Shown: positions 1 to 6,399 of the stretch, in pieces
How the letters are laid out: the number at the start of each line of letters is the position of its first letter
How positions within the stretch are numbered: position 1 is the first letter of the stretch
Assembly: GCA_019912505.1 (NCBI GenBank)
Contig: JAIOIM010000115.1
Location: forward strand, 1-6,674
Length of the DNA: 6,674 nt
Direction of reading: 5' to 3'
DNA from: Ignavibacteriaceae bacterium
GTDB lineage: Bacteria > Bacteroidota > Ignavibacteria > Ignavibacteriales > Ignavibacteriaceae
Translations under genes and position numbers: made by a program
The notes under the pieces: model-generated
What the model was told of the DNA's origin: nothing
The model's database searches: none
Seen by the model: the letters and a program-made list of their open reading frames with translations, nothing else

Positions 1-164
1 CAATTGGACCGGGCAAAATTGCCGAAGATGGAAAAGTTGTAAAGATGGAACTAAAAGTTGGCGATAAAGTTTTATACGGCAAATACAGCGGTACGGAAGT
101 TACTGTTGAAGGAACAGAATATTTGATAATGAGAGAAAGCGATATTTTCGCAAAAATTGGTTAA
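1..164 (+). CDS. groES: Co-chaperonin GroES, C-terminal part (5' end outside window)
   Basis: The reading frame starting at base 3 gives 53 residues and a TAA stop. It contains the GroES landmarks IGPGKIAEDGKV, then LKVGDKVLYGKYSGTEV, and ends with EYLIMRESDIFAKIG, matching the E. coli GroES C-terminus (VLIMSESDILAIVEA) in order and spacing. GroES forms the heptameric lid that closes the GroEL cavity in the cytosol and triggers release of the substrate protein. The N-terminal half, including the mobile loop that contacts GroEL, lies upstream of the window, so only the roof hairpin and the C-terminal strands are visible. The gene is followed after 37 bases by groEL on the same strand, the classic groESL operon order; the operon promoter must be outside the window. 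No lesion is seen in this part. Confidence 0.96.
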   Translation, partial: IGPGKIAEDGKVVKMELKVGDKVLYGKYSGTEVTVEGTEYLIMRESDIFAKIG

Positions 165-188
165 TAGATTTTTTTGAAATAAATAAAT

Positions 189-192
189 GGAG
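189..192 (+). promoter_or_regulatory. Ribosome binding site of groEL
   Basis: GGAG lies 9 bases before the ATG at 202 in the short groES-groEL spacer. It supports that ATG as the start, which also gives the usual GroEL N-terminus MASKLIEFD. Confidence 0.75.
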
Positions 193-201
193 AAATAAAT
201 A

Positions 202-549
202 ATGGCTTCAAAATTAATTGAATTCGACAGCGAAGCACGCACCAAGCTAAAAAAAGGTGTGGATAAATTAGCTAATGCTGTTAAAGTTACACTTGGACCC
301 AAGGGTCGTAATGTTATATTAGAAAAAAAATTCGGCGCGCCTACTGTTACAAAAGACGGTGTGTCGGTTGCTAAAGAAATAGAACTCGAAGACGCAGTAG
401 AAAATATGGGCGCACAGATGGTACGCGAAGTTGCTTCAAAAACAAGCGATGTTGCCGGTGACGGAACTACAACAGCTACCGTTCTTGCTCAAGCAATTTA
501 TAGAGAGGGTTTGAAGAACGTAACTGCCGGCGCCAACCCAATGGATTGA
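202..549 (+). CDS. groEL: GroEL N-terminal fragment (residues 1-115)
   Basis: This is the piece that could be translated before the premature TGA. It covers most of the N-terminal equatorial domain: the nucleotide-binding loop with LGPKGRNV (31-38), TKDG with Asp52, and the phosphate-binding GDGTTT (86-91) containing the Mg-coordinating Asp87. It ends at NPMD (112-115), before the helix that leads to the intermediate domain. Alone it has only half of the equatorial ATP site and no apical or intermediate domain, so it could not fold proteins. The ATG at 202 is chosen for its ribosome binding site and for alignment with the universal GroEL start. Confidence 0.85.
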   Translation: MASKLIEFDSEARTKLKKGVDKLANAVKVTLGPKGRNVILEKKFGAPTVTKDGVSVAKEIELEDAVENMGAQMVREVASKTSDVAGDGTTTATVLAQAIYREGLKNVTAGANPMD

Positions 550-613
550 AAAAGAGGAATCGATTTAGCAGTAACTAAAGTTGTTGAATATTTAAAATCT
601 ATCAGCCGCGAGG

Positions 614-1843
614 TTGAAGGCAAAAATGAAAATCGCACAGGTTGGTTCTATATCAGCTAACAACGATAAATCTATCGGCGATTTAATTGCTGACGCAATG
701 GAAAAGGTCGGTAAAGACGGCGTTATCACAGTTGAAGAAGCAAAAGGTACAGAAACCGGTCTTGAAGTAGTTGAAGGTATGCAGTTTGACCGAGGTTACC
801 TTTCGCCTTACTTTGTAACCAATACCGAAACAATGGAAGCAATCCTTGAAGATCCTTTCATTTTAATTCACGATAAAAAGATTTCTGCAATGAAAGACCT
901 CCTTTCTGTACTTGAAAAAGTTGCACAACAGGGACGCTCTCTTTTAATAATTGCCGAAGATCTTGAAGGTGAAGCACTTGCTACATTAGTAGTTAATAAA
1001 ATTCGCGGAACTCTAAAAGTTGCAGCAGTTAAAGCTCCAGGTTTTGGCGACAGAAGAAAAGCAATGCTTGAAGATATTGCTGTTCTTACCGGCGGTACTG
1101 TTATAAGTGAAGAACGCGGTTTCAAATTAGAAAACGCAACTGTTTCATATCTTGGTACAGCTAAAAAAATAGTAATTGATAAAGACAATACTACTGTTGT
1201 TGAGGGTGCCGGAACTAGCGATGATATTAAAAAGAGAATTAATGAAATTAAAGCTCAGATTGAAAAAACAACAAGCGATTACGACAAAGAAAAACTTCAG
1301 GAAAGATTAGCAAAACTTTCCGGCGGTGTTGCGGTTCTTAAAATAGGCGCTTCAACCGAAATTGAAATGAAAGAGAAGAAAGCACGCGTTGAAGATGCAC
1401 TTCATGCTACACGCGCTGCAGTTGAAGAAGGTATTGTTGCAGGCGGCGGCGTTGCTTTTGTAAGAGCCATAAAAGTTATTGAAAATTTAAAAGGTGAAAA
1501 CATCGATCAGAACACCGGTGTTAAAATAATTATGAAAGCTCTCGAAGAACCTTTAAGACAGATTGTAAACAATGCCGGCGTAGACGGCTCGGTTGTTCTT
1601 CAAAAAGTTAGAGACGGAAAAGATGACTTTGGTTTTAACGCAGCTAAAGAAGTTTATGAAAACTTAATTAAATCTGGCGTTATCGATCCTACAAAAGTTA
1701 CCAGAACCGCGTTAGAAAATGCAGCTTCTGTATCTTCGTTACTCATTATAACTGAAGCAGTTGTATATGAGAAGAAAGAAAAAGAATCTGGGATGCCTCC
1801 AATGCCGGGCGGTGGTATGGGCGACATGGGCGGAATGTACTAA
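614..1843 (+). CDS. groEL: GroEL C-terminal fragment (restored residues 138-546)
   Basis: This is the open frame after the frameshift. Its nominal TTG at 614 is very unlikely to be a real start; real GroEL homology in this frame begins at Met 626-628. In E. coli numbering it keeps the intermediate domain, the full apical domain with substrate- and GroES-binding residues Tyr199, Tyr203, Phe204, Leu234, Leu237, Leu259, Val263, Val264 and Asn265, and the returning equatorial domain. There the catalytic Asp398 lies in RVEDALHATRAAVEEG, followed by GGG at 414-416, Asn479 and Asp495 (IDPTKVTR). The tail is Met/Gly-rich and ends in GMGDMGGMY, the flexible floor of the cavity. The frame ends in TAA, 28 bases before the terminator stem. 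Without the N-terminal fragment it lacks Asp87 and the phosphate loop. Confidence 0.88.
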   Translation: MKAKMKIAQVGSISANNDKSIGDLIADAMEKVGKDGVITVEEAKGTETGLEVVEGMQFDRGYLSPYFVTNTETMEAILEDPFILIHDKKISAMKDLLSVLEKVAQQGRSLLIIAEDLEGEALATLVVNKIRGTLKVAAVKAPGFGDRRKAMLEDIAVLTGGTVISEERGFKLENATVSYLGTAKKIVIDKDNTTVVEGAGTSDDIKKRINEIKAQIEKTTSDYDKEKLQERLAKLSGGVAVLKIGASTEIEMKEKKARVEDALHATRAAVEEGIVAGGGVAFVRAIKVIENLKGENIDQNTGVKIIMKALEEPLRQIVNNAGVDGSVVLQKVRDGKDDFGFNAAKEVYENLIKSGVIDPTKVTRTALENAASVSSLLIITEAVVYEKKEKESGMPPMPGGGMGDMGGMY

Positions 1844-1870
1844 TCCCCTGTTTCGCAATTTGCAAATTAA

Positions 1871-1898
1871 AGGCGAGGTTTTTACCTCGCCTTTTTTT
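1871..1898 (+). terminator. Rho-independent terminator of groESL, shared between convergent genes
   Basis: A perfect 9-bp stem (AGGCGAGGT at 1871-1879 with ACCTCGCCT at 1884-1892) closes a TTTT loop and runs straight into a seven-T tract (1892-1898). Two more A-T pairs can extend the stem below. It lies 28 bases after the groEL stop. The opposite gene's stop codon (1897-1899) overlaps its right edge. Read on the minus strand the same stem is followed by TTTAATTT, a weaker but usable tail, so it may also end the deaminase transcript. Confidence 0.93.
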
Positions 1899-2334
1899 AT
1901 AATTCGCCTATATCTTCATTCCAGAGTTCAGGATTTTTAGCAATAAAACCCCTCATCATTAAAATGCACTCCTCATCGTTTAAATCTATAACTTCCACAC
2001 CGTGCGATTCCATAAATTCTCTTGCGCCGTCAAAAGTAACCGATTCGCCGGCATAAACTTTTTTTATGCCGAATTGAACAACAGCGCCAGCACACAAGTA
2101 ACATGGCATAAGAGTAGAGTAAAGTTCCGTACCTCTGTATGAGCCGATCCTGCCGGCATTCATCAGACAATCGATTTCTGCATGTATCATCGGGTTAAGT
2201 TCCTGAACTCTTTTATTATGTCCGCCGCCGATTATTTTTCCGTTTTTTACCAAAACAGAACCGATTGGTATGCCCCCTTCGCCAAGCCCTTTTTTTGCTT
2301 CAGCTATTGCAGCAACTAAAAATTCATCTTTCAT
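1897..2334 (-). CDS. Fcy1-like cytosine deaminase (zinc-dependent nucleobase deaminase)
   Basis: This 145-residue protein belongs to the CDA/dCMP deaminase fold and looks most like yeast cytosine deaminase Fcy1 (158 residues), which converts cytosine to uracil in pyrimidine salvage. The zinc site is HAE (51-53: zinc ligand His51, proton shuttle Glu53) and PCxxC (77-81: Cys78 and Cys81). Further Fcy1-like points are GGxPIGSVLV (20-29), GGGHNKR (36-42) with Asn40 in the place of the substrate-binding Asn, Phe101 after GESVT, and a C-terminus reading PELWNEDIGE, nearly the yeast PQDWFEDIGE; that tail holds the Trp and Asp that contact cytosine. No signal peptide or membrane segment is present, so it is cytosolic. 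ATG is the start. The gene sits 42 bases after the AAA+ gene on the same strand, so co-transcription is likely. Substrate choice is inferred; guanine or tRNA-adenosine deaminases share the fold but not this tail. Confidence 0.88.
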   Translation of the reverse strand: MKDEFLVAAIAEAKKGLGEGGIPIGSVLVKNGKIIGGGHNKRVQELNPMIHAEIDCLMNAGRIGSYRGTELYSTLMPCYLCAGAVVQFGIKKVYAGESVTFDGAREFMESHGVEVIDLNDEECILMMRGFIAKNPELWNEDIGEL

Positions 2335-2338
2335 AACA

Positions 2339-2344
2339 CTCCTT
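2339..2344 (-). promoter_or_regulatory. Ribosome binding site of the deaminase gene
   Basis: On the minus strand AAGGAG precedes the ATG (2334-2332) by four bases, a strong match at slightly short spacing. It lies inside the 42-base gap after the AAA+ gene and supports separate translation of the deaminase from a shared message. Confidence 0.7.
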
Positions 2345-2376
2345 TTTAATTTTATGTTGAATAATTACAGTAGAGA

Positions 2377-5300
2377 TTACTGAAACTCCGTTAAATCAAC
2401 TTTATCTACATCGCTAAAAAGTATAGTTGTCAAATCTTCATCCTTTACTCTGTGAAGAACCAGGATTCTTTCTTCCTGGTTAGCTATAACTTTATAAAAA
2501 ATATTTTTAACCGTTACCGCATTACCAAAAGTGTAAGTGCGGTTGTCGTACATTTTATTAAATATTTCTAATAAGAGCTGCCAGGCTCCTTCATCAAGCT
2601 TATAACCGTGCTTTGAAGATATTGCAAGAGCTATTTCTAGCATCTGTCGGGGAGTAAAATCTTCAAACAAAAAGTAATTAGGAAAACGGTTTTGAAGTGC
2701 TGAATACCGTGAGAGATAATTTTTTAATTCTTCTTCGAAACCGGCAATTATTGTAACAAAATTTTCTTCCTCGTTGTTATTCCGATTTAATATAATATTA
2801 AAAACTTCATAACCCGGTTCGTTAAGTCCGAAACCGAGATTATAAACTTCCTCAATTAACAATACCCCCCCGCAAGCCTTCTTAACAAGAGCTTCCGTTT
2901 TTTCTGCGGTTTGCCCATGGTACGCTGAGACTAAACTATTTGCATCTGTAGTTATTAAATGCCCATTCTCAAGTATGCCCATCTCCTTTAATATTTTTCC
3001 ATAAATTTTTGCTACTGTAGTTTTGCCGCTGCCCCGGCTGCCTGCGAAAACAGAGTTAAGATTTTTAGGAATAATTTTCAGTCCACGCTCTTTGCGAAGC
3101 TTTGCAACTTTTAAACTGCTTAATAATTTTGAAATACTCAGCTTAACACTTTCAAGTCCAACCATTTCATTAAGTTCAAGCAAGTACTGATCAAGCAGAA
3201 CAGGGTCACCTTCAATTTTTACATTTGCTTTTTCATTCGGCAGTGAAATAAATTCATTCATATCCTGGAGCGTAATTACTTTCATAACCTCTTCATGCCG
3301 CTCTGCCGGCGGGAAATCAGCAATTCTTAATAAATGATTTTTTAAAGTGTTCTCAACAAGATTACGGACCATTCGCGCATTACCGAAATATTTATCGCGA
3401 GAGGCAAAGATTTTTTCAAAATATTTTTTTAACGGTTCGATAGTATCTTCTTCTAAAACATAATTTTTTTCTGCAAAACTAAGCGAAGCAATTTCAAACA
3501 ATTCTCCGGGTGTGTAATCTTCAAAATCTAATTGACGGGTAAAGCGACTTTTTAATCCGGGGTTACTTTCAATAAACCTCTGCATTTCCCCTGTATAACC
3601 GGCAGCGATTACCATATATTTACCCCTGTCGTCTTCCATTCTTTTTAAAAGAGTATCAATTGCCTCATTTCCAAAATCATTTGAATCTCCCTTTTTTGTT
3701 AAGGTATAAGCCTCGTCAATAAATAAAGTGCCGCCGACGGCTTTATCTATTATTTCTGTCGTTTTAATAGCGGTCTGTCCCACATACGCGCTAACTAATC
3801 CCTGCCTATCTGTTTCAATTAGGTGTCCTTTTTCTAAAATACCAAGTGCGTTGTAAATTTCGCTGAACAACCTTGCCACTGTTGTTTTACCGGTACCAGG
3901 GTTACCAAGGAATAAAAAATGTGATGAAAATTTTTCCCTCGGGTTTTCACCCTGTTCAATATAAAAACGGGCAAGTTTTACAATTTCATTTATTTCCTTT
4001 TTAACCGATGTTAAACCCGAAAGGCTGTTAAGTTTATTTAACAATTTTACGAGTGCCTCTTCATCGATATCAAAATTGACTAATTTTGTAGAAATGGTTT
4101 GTAAAATTGCAACAATATCTTCAGAATCAATTGTTGCCATCGCTTCTTTTGTGCGTGCTTCTTCCGGCATACGAAGCACCCGTTTACTTAATTGAAGTTT
4201 GGCTTCGACATAATAATTTCGGACAAGCCGCGCATTACCAAATGAAGCGTCTCTTTTTCGGTAATGATTTACAAATTCTTTTTTAATTAGTTTTAACGAC
4301 TCAGCCGATATCGCGTACTCCTCTTTCTGAGCAAAGTGTTTTAATATTTCAACCATTTCGTCCGGAGTATAATCTTCAAACGTAAAGAAATGGCTAAACC
4401 TAGATTTCAAACCAGGGTTGGAGCTAAGAAAATTTTGCATTTCCTCCGGATAACCGGCGGTAATAACAACAAACTCGCCGGCTTTATCTTCCATACGTTT
4501 CAAAAGTATGTCTATTGCCTCCTGTCCAAAATCGTTTTGCCCCCCGCTCTTTTTTAAATTATAAGCTTCATCAATAAATAATAAACCGCCCAATGCTTCA
4601 GTAATTACTTTATCTGTTTTTTGTGCAGTTTCTCCTATAAACTGCCCGACAAGTCCGGCTCTGTCAACTTCAATTACGTGTCCGTTGCGCAATAGTCCCA
4701 TCGCTTTGAATATTTTTCCGAGCAGCCGAGCCACCGTGGTTTTACCGGTACCCGGGTTTCCAAGAAAAACCGCATGGACTGAAAGATCATCGGAGGTTTT
4801 TAAACCAAGCTTTTTCCTTTCCTTTATGTATTGTAAGTAATCAACAAAATCTTTCATCGATTGCTTTACATTTTGAAGACCCGTAAAACCGTTTAACTCT
4901 TCGAGCAATTCTTCAAGTGATTTTACTTCTTGCGGTTTTTCGGATGCTTCCTTTACCATGTTAGGTTGTTCGGTTGTTTGAATTTCGTAATTTTCAACTT
5001 TGCCGTCACCAACTTCAGATTTTTCGAAGTTTACAACTTCACTCTCATCTATTCCGAACCACCGACAAGCTACAGGTACATTATTAAGAAATATTTCTAC
5101 ACGTCCCTGCCCGCGCTGCCAGTACTGATGTGTGTCAGAGCCCCAACTCTGGACAAACTCCAGCACTTGCCATTCTTTTTTTATTTGAAGAATAAAATCG
5201 TGCTTGCCTATTTGAAGATTATTTAAATACCATGCAACTGTTCCATCAATATTGATATTTTTATTACCGTAAAAAGGGTTGTCGATACAAACTTCTAACC

Positions 5301-6258
5301 CAATGTATCGGACATTGCCTTCCATAAACTTCAATAGATAGGTACGTTTTCCTGAATAGTTACTCTCAACATAATCAAATAATTTAGCGTGAAATAAATT
5401 AAAGAGCTGGTTTGGATAACGTTCAAAATCAGTGCGGATTTTTCCGGGAAAAATTAATTCTTCTTCTATTTTGGGTTCGTTGCGCAGTGACGCTGTGGTT
5501 TTAAGTATTCTTTGATAAACATCCTGAAATCGCTCTTCCTCCCCTAAAAAAGGTTTTAGATTACGTGCATGTTCCTCTGCTGTGCGTAACTGAAACATTC
5601 CAAGTAACGCCTCAAGTACTAATATGTGTGCGTGTCTATGTTCATCCTGCAGAGTTGGGGAATTTAAACAATCGCGGGCAGCCCAAATGGTAAACCAGTA
5701 CTCTTTTTGGTGAAGCGCTGCTTCGGCTTCTTCGAGCATCGATTTTTTCTTATTAAAAATTCCGCTGAAGAATTTTTCATTATACCCTAATACTTTGCGA
5801 AACCACTCGCGTACACTTAATATTTTTTTGTTTTCACCGCCATCAATTTCAATGGCTTTATCTATTTCTTCAAGACCCTCAAAGTAACGCTCAAGACCGG
5901 CAAGAGCGCGCGCTTTATTTAAATGAGCCCAGGAGAGTAAAACCGGTTTTTTTTCTATTGTCCAATCAAGATCGGAAATTGCACCCTCGAATAAACCCAT
6001 ACGCATTAATAGGAAACCCCGGTACAGCCGGCTGTCAACCGCTTCGTGGCTTATTTGAACCGCAAGATTTGCAAGTTCCAATGCCTGGTAAGGATTTCCG
6101 TTTTCTAAAGTAGCCCAGGCTAAACAGCAGACGGCATTAAAATCTTCCGGGCGCTTCTCGTGCACACGTTTTGCAGATGTTAGCGCCATCCTGTATCTGC
6201 CCTGCCGCAGGTGTTCGTAAGCCTCGTCTAATAATTCATTAAGTTCTTCGCTGGTCAA
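2377..6258 (-). CDS. TPR protein with three tandem CbbX/SpoVK-type AAA+ ATPase modules
   Basis: This 1293-residue protein has no signal peptide or membrane segment, so it is probably cytosolic. Order of parts: TPR-like helical repeats (about 7-140, more at 172-250), a beta-rich domain of unknown family (about 270-402), a charged linker (410-447), then three AAA+ modules (about 451-725, 739-1008, 1025-1290). Module 1 has Walker A GNPGTGKT (500-507), pore loop around Phe540, Walker B FIDEAYN (561-567), Arg finger in NPGLKSRF (Arg620) and sensor-2 GNARLVRN (674-681). Module 2 repeats these at 785-792, Tyr825, 846-852, Arg905 and 959-966. Module 3 has GSRGSGKT (1073-1080) but LIEEVYN at Walker B and GNAVTVKN at sensor 2, so its ATPase is probably weak or regulatory. 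CbbX, EccA and SpoVK relatives usually carry one such module, and EccA also has an N-terminal TPR region. The family's known members remodel partner proteins (CbbX reactivates Rubisco); the partner here is unknown. Translation starts at TTG, and a deaminase gene follows in the same operon. Confidence 0.9.
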   Translation of the reverse strand: MTSEELNELLDEAYEHLRQGRYRMALTSAKRVHEKRPEDFNAVCCLAWATLENGNPYQALELANLAVQISHEAVDSRLYRGFLLMRMGLFEGAISDLDWTIEKKPVLLSWAHLNKARALAGLERYFEGLEEIDKAIEIDGGENKKILSVREWFRKVLGYNEKFFSGIFNKKKSMLEEAEAALHQKEYWFTIWAARDCLNSPTLQDEHRHAHILVLEALLGMFQLRTAEEHARNLKPFLGEEERFQDVYQRILKTTASLRNEPKIEEELIFPGKIRTDFERYPNQLFNLFHAKLFDYVESNYSGKRTYLLKFMEGNVRYIGLEVCIDNPFYGNKNINIDGTVAWYLNNLQIGKHDFILQIKKEWQVLEFVQSWGSDTHQYWQRGQGRVEIFLNNVPVACRWFGIDESEVVNFEKSEVGDGKVENYEIQTTEQPNMVKEASEKPQEVKSLEELLEELNGFTGLQNVKQSMKDFVDYLQYIKERKKLGLKTSDDLSVHAVFLGNPGTGKTTVARLLGKIFKAMGLLRNGHVIEVDRAGLVGQFIGETAQKTDKVITEALGGLLFIDEAYNLKKSGGQNDFGQEAIDILLKRMEDKAGEFVVITAGYPEEMQNFLSSNPGLKSRFSHFFTFEDYTPDEMVEILKHFAQKEEYAISAESLKLIKKEFVNHYRKRDASFGNARLVRNYYVEAKLQLSKRVLRMPEEARTKEAMATIDSEDIVAILQTISTKLVNFDIDEEALVKLLNKLNSLSGLTSVKKEINEIVKLARFYIEQGENPREKFSSHFLFLGNPGTGKTTVARLFSEIYNALGILEKGHLIETDRQGLVSAYVGQTAIKTTEIIDKAVGGTLFIDEAYTLTKKGDSNDFGNEAIDTLLKRMEDDRGKYMVIAAGYTGEMQRFIESNPGLKSRFTRQLDFEDYTPGELFEIASLSFAEKNYVLEEDTIEPLKKYFEKIFASRDKYFGNARMVRNLVENTLKNHLLRIADFPPAERHEEVMKVITLQDMNEFISLPNEKANVKIEGDPVLLDQYLLELNEMVGLESVKLSISKLLSSLKVAKLRKERGLKIIPKNLNSVFAGSRGSGKTTVAKIYGKILKEMGILENGHLITTDANSLVSAYHGQTAEKTEALVKKACGGVLLIEEVYNLGFGLNEPGYEVFNIILNRNNNEEENFVTIIAGFEEELKNYLSRYSALQNRFPNYFLFEDFTPRQMLEIALAISSKHGYKLDEGAWQLLLEIFNKMYDNRTYTFGNAVTVKNIFYKVIANQEERILVLHRVKDEDLTTILFSDVDKVDLTEFQ
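2389..4908 (-). repeat. Three tandem AAA+ modules (diverged internal triplication)
   Basis: The coding sequence repeats about every 286 codons. Walker A motifs begin at residues 500, 785 and 1073, and module entry motifs of the form LNxxxGLxxVK start near residues 455, 743 and 1029. Modules 1 and 2 remain similar even in DNA: the Walker A regions near 4741-4765 and 3889-3913 share the string TTTACCGGTACC. Module 3 is clearly more diverged. This indicates duplication inside one gene rather than chance domain assembly; modules 1 and 2 are either the youngest pair or have been kept alike by selection. Confidence 0.85.
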
Positions 6259-6399
6259 AACTAAACTCCGGTACTCAAAATAATTGCTCTATAAATTCAA
6301 ACGAAAATAAATAAAAAATCAGGAAGTTAATAGCCGCTTTGGTAATAACTTATTCTTAAAAATAAAGGAAAAATAATATTTAACATTTATAAACTCGCA
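6259..6399. other. AT-rich intergenic gap, probable promoter region of the minus-strand operon
   Basis: These 141 bases separate the partial gene at the right edge from the AAA+ gene. They should contain the operon promoter unless the operon begins further upstream. I found no convincing paired -35/-10 or Bacteroidota-type -33/-7 elements. The only structure is a 6-bp inverted repeat, AAGTTA (6324-6329) with TAACTT (6346-6351). Read on the minus strand it has a T-rich stretch about seven bases downstream, so it is a weak candidate terminator for the upstream gene. Confidence 0.4.
6266..6269 (-). promoter_or_regulatory. Ribosome binding site fixing the TTG start of the AAA+ gene
   Basis: On the minus strand GGAG is followed by seven bases and then TTG (6258-6256). 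The frame upstream of this TTG runs only to a TAG at 6291-6289 and holds no ATG, GTG or further TTG. The TTG is therefore the only well-placed start, and it gives MTSEELNELLDEAYEHLRQG, the beginning of the first TPR helix. Confidence 0.75.

Larger units (their letters stand above)
202..1843 (+). pseudogene. groEL: Chaperonin GroEL gene, disrupted by an in-frame stop and a +1 frameshift
   Basis: GroEL is the double-ring 14-subunit ATP-driven folding chamber of the cytosol. Read across the whole span minus one base, this gene encodes 546 residues plus stop, against 548 in E. coli, and E. coli numbering fits without shifts. Two lesions interrupt it. TGA at 547-549 stands where the conserved motif reads NPMD-Leu-KRGID; TTA to TGA is one base change. 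One surplus A in the A5 run at 622-626 then moves the frame: frame 1 reads REVEGK and then nonsense to a TAA at 658-660, while the next frame resumes with MKIAQVGSISAN. Both flanks are otherwise perfectly chaperonin-like, with no further stops or substitutions at key residues. I infer sequencing or assembly error, or a very recent inactivation of one copy. The surrounding operon layout and terminator are intact. That the gene is groEL is certain; whether it is broken in the living cell is not. Confidence 0.8.

Noticed and set aside
72..302. Minus-strand open frame of 76 codons
   Set aside because: It lies antisense across the groES end and groEL start, crosses an intergenic gap, and has no recognisable protein features; it is a shadow of the real genes.
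547..549. Selenocysteine or TGA-as-Trp reading in groEL
   Set aside because: The conserved residue here is Leu, no chaperonin selenoprotein is known to me, no compelling hairpin follows, and the nearby frameshift would still break the gene.
614..616. TTG as a genuine start of a separate gene
   Set aside because: Protein homology in this frame begins only at 626; the TTG is simply the first start-like codon after the frameshift.
868..1188. Minus-strand open frame of 106 codons inside groEL
   Set aside because: It is antisense to the highly conserved apical domain of groEL; its Ser/Leu/Arg-rich composition is that of a reverse-frame shadow.
2368..2382. 5-bp inverted repeat CAGTA / TACTG at the AAA+ gene stop codon
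   Set aside because: It is too short and AT-rich for a terminator, and no T-run follows at the right distance before the deaminase ribosome binding site.
2458..2481. 7-bp inverted repeat AACCAGG / CCTGGTT with a 10-base loop
   Set aside because: It lies inside the C-terminal coding region of the AAA+ gene, has no T tract, and encodes ordinary protein sequence; probably chance.
4930..5226. Plus-strand open frame of 98 codons with a hydrophobic Phe/Tyr-rich product
   Set aside because: It is antisense to the linker and beta-rich domain of the AAA+ gene; the apparent hydrophobicity comes from the complement of Lys/Glu codons and there is no clear ribosome binding site.
6259..6300. Possible promoter TTGAAT with a downstream TATTTTG on the minus strand
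   Set aside because: The spacing between elements does not fit the sigma-70 pattern, and the second element is one base short of the Bacteroidota TAnnTTTG consensus.
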